A model generated the notes under the pieces. The model ran no database searches, was not told the origin of the DNA, and saw only the letters and a list, made by a program, of their open reading frames with translations. Source: Silene conica (Eukaryota > Streptophyta > Magnoliopsida > Caryophyllales > Caryophyllaceae). From it: 64,000 nucleotides of DNA. Positions 58,137-64,000 of this stretch are shown piece by piece (position 1 is the first letter of the stretch; each line of letters opens with the position of its first letter). The stretch spans positions 80,784,861-80,848,860 of the forward strand of contig CM055316.2 in the NCBI GenBank assembly GCA_029255685.2. The letters are read 5' to 3'. The translations under genes and the position numbers were made by a program.

Positions 58137-58464
58137 GGGGTGTAAACAATTCGGGGCAAACCCGAGCTAAGCCTTACTCGATTTGTGTTCAAGAATCAAA
58201 ATTCGAGATTGAATTGGGTTGGAGTTAACCCGCCCTTTAAGAAAATGCACTAGTTATTAAGCTTATGAGTTTTAACGCTTGAGCTCAAATCGTGCACACA
58301 TATATAAATAACTATACATATATATGTTCGAGCTGCTCGCGAGTCAGGTTTTCTTCGGCTTAACTCGTTAAGCTCTCGAGTCAAACTCCCACAAGTTGAG
58401 GTTGAGCAGCGACCGAGCTTTGACCAAGCCGAGCATTAATCATGCTTTAATTATAATTTTGATA
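58137..58464 (+). repeat. Companion repeat of unit F
   Basis: GGGGTGTAAAC ... CCCGAGCTAAGCC ... TTCGGCTTAACTCGTTAAGC ... CCAAGCCGAGCATTAATC: same family as 7420-7880 and 34873-35390. Confidence 0.7.
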
Positions 58465-58740
58465 TTGTATCTGGGAATTCCTATTAAGTTTATGGCTAAA
58501 TATGGGAATGATCTATTGGATGTTGTAAGCCTTCAAATTCTGACCGGTAAGACGTGGAAAGTTGAATTACTGAAGGAAAATGGCAAGGCATGGTTCGGAG
58601 ATGGGTGGCCTGAAATCGCAACCTACTGTTCAATATGTCCTGGCCATTTCTTGGTGTTCACTTATGGAGGAATGTCTCTGTTTCATGTGAATATTTTCGA
58701 CATGACCGCTTACAAGATTGAGTATCCTCTTGATCCTTAA
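58465..58740 (+). pseudogene. B3-domain (REM/VRN1-type) gene fragment
   Basis: About 91 codons up to TAA 58738-58740 read LYLGIPIKFMAKYGNDLLDVVSL ... GKTWKVELLKENGKAWFGDGWPEIATYCSICPGHFLVFTYGG ... FHVNIFDMTAYKIEYP. This is the plant-specific B3 DNA-binding fold in its REM/VRN1-like form, missing the first strand and all flanking protein. The open frame upstream (from 58396) belongs to the companion repeat and is not B3. Just downstream an A-run (about 58963-58973) might be an old poly(A). A stand-alone function is unlikely; it is either a broken gene or a piece carried by a transposon. Confidence 0.8.
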
Positions 58741-59149
58741 GAACCGCGGGAAACTAAGGTCAGGGCTAACCCTTATTTTAATTAAAGATAAATAAACGAT
58801 TGTAACTAGAGAAGCTATTATTTTGTGTATCTGCACAGTCTAAGACATAATTCTGATTTCTGATACTTTGACACTTATAAGGAAGCCGTGATGGACTGAT
58901 CGATGGTTGACGTACAACAATTTTAGTTTATATTTTTGGTTCGTAATTAGAACTCTTGTTTAACAAAAAAAAAATGATCTTTTGAGCAATGTAACAGACT
59001 GATAAACCAAAAACGATTTCTGAAAGGGACTTGTAAAAACATTTTTTTTTTTCATTTTTGTGACAAATTTGTTCAACATAACAAGCTTAATCACAATATA
59101 GTTATATTGGCTATCATTAAGCCAACCTCTATTGCTTTGTATTAGAAAT
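58741..59149. other. Unassigned DNA after the B3 fragment
   Basis: No gene recognised. May hold the 3' untranslated part of the B3 source gene. Confidence 0.35.
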
Positions 59150-59682
59150 CGGAGATAGAGAATTGCATAAGAGTAATCGTACTATTATTGATGATAATCG
59201 TTTGTGTCGAAAAATAACAATGATAGGACTAACACTAATATTATTCAAATTACGGTATATTACAATATATGCCGTAATATTCTCCTAAAACTTTGTCCTG
59301 TATTGATGATTATTTACATACATTACTGTAATTAGTATAGATCGGCGTAAAAAAAAAAAAAAAAATAGATCGACGGTTGATGTCACCGTCGTTGACGAGG
59401 ATATTCAGAATTTCAGATCATATACCGACTAATGATTAATTGCTTGACTACTGGATAAATTGGAGTTCAAGTAGTTAACATAATAGTCTTAAATTCATAA
59501 GTAGACTCGACGTACTTATGAATTTGAGAAGGTTATTTGGATAAAGTGATCTTACAAAAAGAACACAATGATTAAGTAGTATGAACAAATTAATTTTTCA
59601 GAAATAAAACAAAGTTCTTGTTACATCCTTAAGAATATTAAGATTTTGTTTTTTTTTTCTGCTGAAAGTAGGTGAATTAAAC
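59150..59682 (-). repeat. PMEI 3' flank, inverted (copy 3)
   Basis: The reverse complement follows 24526-24990. At its left end (59150-59215) is an inverted scrap of the LTR-like sequence seen at 26600-26735. Confidence 0.65.
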
Positions 59683-60240
59683 TTAATCCTTGATGAATAG
59701 GCTGATGACGCCAAGGGATATGAACCCCAACTGCCGCACATCAGCATCTTCCTTGGGTAACAAAGAAGTCGCTTTCGCCTCGTAAAAGTACTCTTCACAT
59801 ATGCTTCCAGCAAATGCTATACCTCCTACCATGTCTTTAGCGTCCGCAAAGTTTTTGGCCTTGTAATATGATGTTGCTCGTGGTTGTAGTTCGCTGCTAA
59901 CGCGAGAGTATTCAAGTAAACAATCTGCCAAAACATTTGTTTTTATGTATGCGTCAACCTTTGGATCGTCAAGCAATCGTTGTATGGTTGGTATAGAGGC
60001 CGTTGCATTGTGTGCTGCTAAGTCAATCGATATTTGGCCTAATGTCGTAAGATCAGCATCACGGCTTTCGGGGACGGAATTAAAAGCAGCGACACAAAAA
60101 TCGTAGTTGATATTATCGGGATCGCCCTTCTTAACTTTGGCGCATGTTTCCTCAATAATATTGCCATAACATGTTAGTATAGAGGTACAAAATATGAATA
60201 AGAACAAGTACAGAAAAGGGAGACTCCATGGATGAATCAT
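59683..60240 (-). CDS. Invertase/pectin methylesterase inhibitor (PMEI), copy 3
   Basis: An intronless minus-strand gene of 185 residues. The start is the ATG at 60238-60240, matching the starts of copies 1 and 2; the frame is open 12 codons further but those residues are promoter DNA. Signal peptide about 1-26, four conserved cysteines (33, 49, 107, 148), NYDFCVAAF and DADLTTLGQIS are kept. It is the most diverged full copy, with SELQPRATSYYKAKNFADAKD and GSICEEYFYEAKATS. Its C-terminus is different and shorter: RQLGFISLGVISLFIKD in place of RQLAYMSAGVIDLVQQITNKK, lying in the last helix of the inhibitor fold. It is likely secreted; the target enzyme is unknown. Confidence 0.9.
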   Translation of the reverse strand: MIHPWSLPFLYLFLFIFCTSILTCYGNIIEETCAKVKKGDPDNINYDFCVAAFNSVPESRDADLTTLGQISIDLAAHNATASIPTIQRLLDDPKVDAYIKTNVLADCLLEYSRVSSELQPRATSYYKAKNFADAKDMVGGIAFAGSICEEYFYEAKATSLLPKEDADVRQLGFISLGVISLFIKD

Positions 60241-60659
60241 GTTTTTGTTTATATAATCGTATTTTGGGTGTGGCACACGTTAAAAAACCGTAGTTTTATT
60301 TATACATATATTTAAAAAAATTTACTATACAGCCAAATAAAAAAATAATATACTTCCTTATAAATATAAATATATTATGTAAATAATGGTAGTTATTTAC
60401 TTCCCTAAACATAGGATATGACAGCTAAGCATATATATTTCCTTATTTTGTTCGTATATAATCATATCATATCTTATTTCCTTGGGTAATTGACTTTTTC
60501 TTTTTCAAATTCAATTTTTACCGGAAAAATATATTGGTTGAAAAATTTTAAAATTGTTTCAATTAATTCTTTATGAATGGATTCTTCAGTATAAATTTCA
60601 CTATATTTATAATATTTAAGTGAAAATATATTGGTTGAAATCTATTTTTGATAACAGGG
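60241..60659 (-). promoter_or_regulatory. Upstream region of PMEI copy 3
   Basis: The reverse complement aligns with 23562-23949 and, beyond the Helitron, with 19310-19360. TATAAATA (minus) at 60297-60304. It ends at the LINE tail near 60660. Confidence 0.6.
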
Positions 60660-63150
60660 TGGACAAGTCACAGGTAAAATTTTACAACTAGGATTCTGTT
60701 CATCTAATTAACTTACGAAATTTAAAAATGAAACTATTAATTTGGAATAAATTTTGGAGAAAATAAGAAAATGAAATGTTAGTATGTGACTCGTATATCG
60801 CTTATGGAGTATGTTGGGGTTTGATTACGAGGAGATAAATTAGGCTAAGGAAGCGCTATTCTTTTCGGCTGAAACGAGCTGAATTGAATTAATTAGGGTA
60901 GAGCTTAATTGAACTTAATTGACTAGAACTGAGGTGAATTGAATTTAGTTGAATTAAAAGTTAATTTAATGAAGAGATTAATTGACTATAATTGATTGAA
61001 CGTAAATAAAATCTAACGGAATAAAGACCAACAAAACTAAAAGGAGCTGAAACTAAGCCAAAAAGAAAAGGCCAAAGAGCAAGCAAAGAGAGTTACAAGA
61101 CATGCGACATGTCTGCGGGTCGCATGGGTTCTGGAATATGACGTTCATGTTTGCGTAATTTTACCATGTGAAGATTCATCTTAGTCGCTTGTTTCTAAGC
61201 CTTCGACTTTTTTAAAAAATATCCTACAAGGGGTTAAATTATATTAGATAACTCGGATTTGGCAAGTTCAACGATGTAACTCGGGACTGCCGATCCATTG
61301 CGAAAATTGCTTTCCCCACGCCTACAAGAATGAGCCAACACATATGCTACTTTATTCCGTTTTCTACTAACTAGCGACCGAGAAATAAAAGCAAAACAAT
61401 TCCTACTAAAGAAAGAATCACACCAATAACCACGTAGAAGCCACTCTGACCCGTCTTCCGCCCTTTCAACGCTTCGACCACCGCCAGACAGTCCCTCTCA
61501 ACCTGCACCGCTCGACAATTATGTCGTTTGGCTATCTGGAACCCCTCTAGCGACCGCTTCAGCTTCAGCTACTCTCGCCTTGAGCGCCTCCTGTCGTCTC
61601 TTGGATATTCATAATTCGCTGGTGTTCAAACGGGAAAAAAATTGATTGTACCTTTGATGCATTCCAGCTGCCCCCGTCCACCGTTAACAATTCCGCAACC
61701 AATAAATCATCTCGAGTATCTCCCATAAGCGACAAGGCCAAGCGCGAGTTCAACCCAATAACTCATGAATCATACCACACTCTTGTGCTCAACCCAATTC
61801 GGTCATCAGAACCTCCTTTGCTTCGAAAATGCTTTTCCAGGTGTAGCTTGGGTTGGCTCCCAATTCGGCTTTCATGAAGGACTCATGTGGAAAATACTTT
61901 CCCCCTAAAACTTGCACCATCAAGCAATCTCTATTCGTAATCATGTGCCAAGCTTGTTTGCCAAGTAACGTCATATTGAATTTGTGAAAATTTTGAAACT
62001 CGAGACCCCCTTGATATTTCGGTTTGCATAGACTGGACCAAGCAATCCAAGCAATTTTTCGCTTTTCGTTTTCCAACCCTCACCAAAAACAAGAGATTAG
62101 TGAGGGAAGCTCGTCGCAAAAATTAGTTAAAAGTTTAAACACACTGATTGCAAGTTCGGGATTGTTTGGGCTACTACCTTTATCAGAATCCCCCCTCCCC
62201 CCGCCTTCGATAAGTGCATCCTGTCCCATCCTTGTAGTTTACGACAAAGTTTCTCTTTAACAACTCTTGTTATTAACACTTGCTTCGAGTGCCCCAAAAT
62301 CGTAGGAAGACGAAAATAGTTATCATGTTCATCCACCGCCCTGACTCCTAACCATTCTGCAATTTGAACCTGTTTTGCATTACTCGTGCTCTTACTAATC
62401 GAAATAGTTGTTTTCGCATAGCTCACCATTTGCCCGGATGCAGTCTCGTAAGCATTAAGGATCTCCTTGATAGTTTTCACCTCCGATTCTTTCACCCTTG
62501 CAAACAAAATACTATCATCTGCTAACAACAGATGAGAGACCATATAGGAGAATTAGATGCAACCTAAATTTCTCTAATAGAGCCAATTTATGTCGCCTTA
62601 CGAAGCAGCCCGGATAGAACCTCCGCACAAAGAATGATCAAGTATAGTGATATAGGGTCTCCTTGACGCAACCCGCTACATGGTATGAACTCCTTTGTTC
62701 GCGTACCATCAATTCTCACCGACAATAAAACAGATATTATCACACATCGCATTACATTGTGTATCCAGCCCCTTTCGAATCCCATACGTGCCAAAATCCA
62801 AGCTAAAAAATGTCATTCCACTCTATCATATGCTTTAGCTATATCCAATTTTAGCGCCATGTAACCGTCTCTCTGCCTCGTTTTTTTCATATAGTGAAAG
62901 AATTCAAAAGCCACTAGGACGTTATCAGAAATTAATCTTCCCGAAGTAAAGGCCAATTTATTCACGGACACCATATCGCCTAGAAACAATTTCAGCCTAT
63001 TCGCAAGGACCGTCAAGACTAACTTGTACACAACGTTGCATAAACTGATCGGTCGAAAGTCGGCCATTTTATCTGATTTTTTTTGCATTGGAATGAGAAC
63101 AATCTGAGTTTTGTTTAAGCCGAGAGGGAATGGGACCATTTCTATGAGAA
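60660..63150 (-). mobile_element. L1-type LINE, 5'-truncated copy 2
   Basis: A minus-strand relative of the LINE at 8482-10580, reaching further 5'. It shows reverse transcriptase pieces: KMADFRPISLCNVVYKLV, GYMALKLDIAKAYDRVE (63139-62813), CSGLRQGDPISLYLIILCAE (62794-62588) and HLLLADDSILF (from 62543), where the usual Phe/Tyr before A-D-D is Leu. Then come LCRKLQGWDRM and WGKRK-type segments and scraps of the RNase H-like end near 61200-61500. The frame changes several times, so it is dead. The endonuclease is missing. A small MITE sits at 60853-61073. Confidence 0.88.
60853..61073. mobile_element. Small Harbinger-like MITE inside the LINE
   Basis: Absent from the related LINE at 10305-10320, which gives an empty site. 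Ends GCGCTATTCTTTTCGGCT and (reversed) GGCCTTTTCTTTTTGGCT are inverted repeats resembling those of the 30553 element. The interior is GAATTGAATTAA-like. The target duplication is unclear. Confidence 0.65.
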
Positions 63151-63440
63151 AATGTGGCCAATATTATATATGTAACATTTTATGAGTGGATATTTATTAT
63201 AAGGTGATTTGGGGTGGTCACAATTTCTGACTGTCATTAGATACCAACAATTAAGCTTCATTTTTAACATTGGACGTTATTTATTTTTTATGTGTATTTT
63301 CATTCTCATTTATGTTAATACAAATGATACATGTCAAATAAAACACAAGGTCAGAATAAATTATATGTACGTTTTGTAGGTCATAATTTAAAAATCAACC
63401 GGTACAATCCATGTATTATTTTACACGGGATTAAAACTAG
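63151..63440 (+). mobile_element. Possible Helitron 3' part
   Basis: Ends with hairpin CCATGTA/TACACGG (63409-63428, one mismatch), 8 bases, then CTAG (63437-63440) and T. Homology to the PMEI 3' flank starts right after it. No 5' end was found; the LINE may lie inside the same element. Confidence 0.4.
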
Positions 63441-63866
63441 TATAACTTATTCTAATACTAATATTATTCAAACAAATTACGGTAGATTACAATCTATACC
63501 GTAGTGCTCTCCCAACACTTTAAGTTGTATTCGGATCATATACCGACTAATGATTATTTACATACATTACTGTAATTAGTATAGATCGGTCTGTTGATAC
63601 TTAATTGATGTCGTAAACGAAAATATTCAGATCATATACCGACTGATTAATTGCTCGACGGCTAGATAAATTTGAGTACAAGTAGTTAACATAAGAGTCT
63701 TAAATTCATAAGTAGACTCGACATACTTACGAATTTAAGACGGTTATTTGAATAAAGCGATCTTACAAAAAGAAAAACACAAGATTTGGCCAATCAACAC
63801 AACAATTAAGTAATACGAACAAAATTATTTTTAGAAGACGAAGTTCTTGTTACATTCATAAAAATA
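63441..63866 (-). repeat. PMEI 3' flank, inverted (copy 4)
   Basis: The reverse complement follows 24526-24980 (GATCTGAATA, TTAAATTCATAAGTA, ACAAGAAC words). Confidence 0.65.
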
Positions 63867-64000
63867 CTAAGATACGGTTTTTTTGGTTGAAATTAGCTGA
63901 ACTAAATTGATGACACTAGCGGACATGTACCCCAACTGCCGCACATCAGCATCTTCCTTGGGTAACAAAGAAGGCGCTTTCGCCTCCGAAAAATCATCTT
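63867..64000 (-). CDS. PMEI copy 4, C-terminal part, cut by the window edge
   Basis: The minus strand reads DDFSEAKAPSLLPKEDADVRQLGYMSASVINLVQLI to a TAG at 63867-63869. It keeps the normal last helix, unlike copy 3. The rest of the gene lies beyond base 64000, so intactness is unknown. Confidence 0.8.
   Translation of the reverse strand, partial: DDFSEAKAPSLLPKEDADVRQLGYMSASVINLVQLISTKKTVS

Noticed and set aside
60241-60276. Earlier methionine for PMEI copy 3
   Set aside because: The extra 12 codons lie in conserved promoter DNA; copies 1 and 2 start at the MIHP methionine.

Overview
This is nuclear DNA of a flowering plant, probably a eudicot. It is AT-rich, its genes have GT-AG introns, and it is crowded with Ty3/gypsy and Ty1/copia fossils, L1-type LINEs, a Helitron, PIF/Harbinger- and Stowaway-type MITEs and (TA)n tracts. 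I cannot name the species. I saw no rRNA gene, tRNA gene or CRISPR array.

The host genes that look alive belong to two small families. The first is pectin methylesterase (PME): two near-identical three-exon genes at 4886-6146 and 32624-33902. Each encodes a secreted enzyme with no N-terminal inhibitor-like pro-domain. The second is the invertase/pectin-methylesterase inhibitor family (PMEI, closest in feel to the Pla a 1-like 'putative invertase inhibitors'). It has single-exon genes at 23950-24525 (+), 52824-53402 (+) and 59683-60240 (-), and a fourth, cut by the window edge, at 63867-64000 (-). Both families have spread by segmental duplication. The PME 3' flank is present five or six times, but only two copies still carry a gene. 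The PMEI block of about 3.3 kb is present twice in full and twice in inverted, shorter form. Enzyme and putative inhibitor genes are therefore interleaved across 60 kb.

Layout: 1-3720, broken Ty3/gypsy chromovirus fossil (-). 3722-7890, PME copy 1 with its duplicated flanks. 8230-10580, copia scrap and LINE. 11050-16001, gag-only copia-like fossil with its right LTR. 16880-18192, two MITEs. 19372-23561, a Helitron carrying the 5' end of an Aurora kinase gene and an intact five-exon RPA-like gene. 23562-26900, PMEI copy 1 block with a GC-cored MITE. 26900-28890, small TE remains. 28890-35390, three PME flank units, one Harbinger MITE and PME copy 2. 35400-37850, copia scraps and simple DNA. 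37850-52400, a (TA)n locus hit by three elements with GATCCGGTGAGAAC ends, the third split by a very young Ty3/gypsy Tat-lineage fossil (40004-50400) and carrying a 1.4-kb minisatellite. 52400-56100, PMEI copy 2 block. 56159-58740, LINE, PME flank unit, solo LTR and a B3-domain gene fragment. 59150-64000, inverted PMEI copies 3 and 4 around a second LINE.

The most interesting points are the PME/PMEI cluster, the Helitron (its edges can be read against paralogous empty sites), and the nested microsatellite-seated elements. All claims come from reading by eye; no alignment or database search was run.
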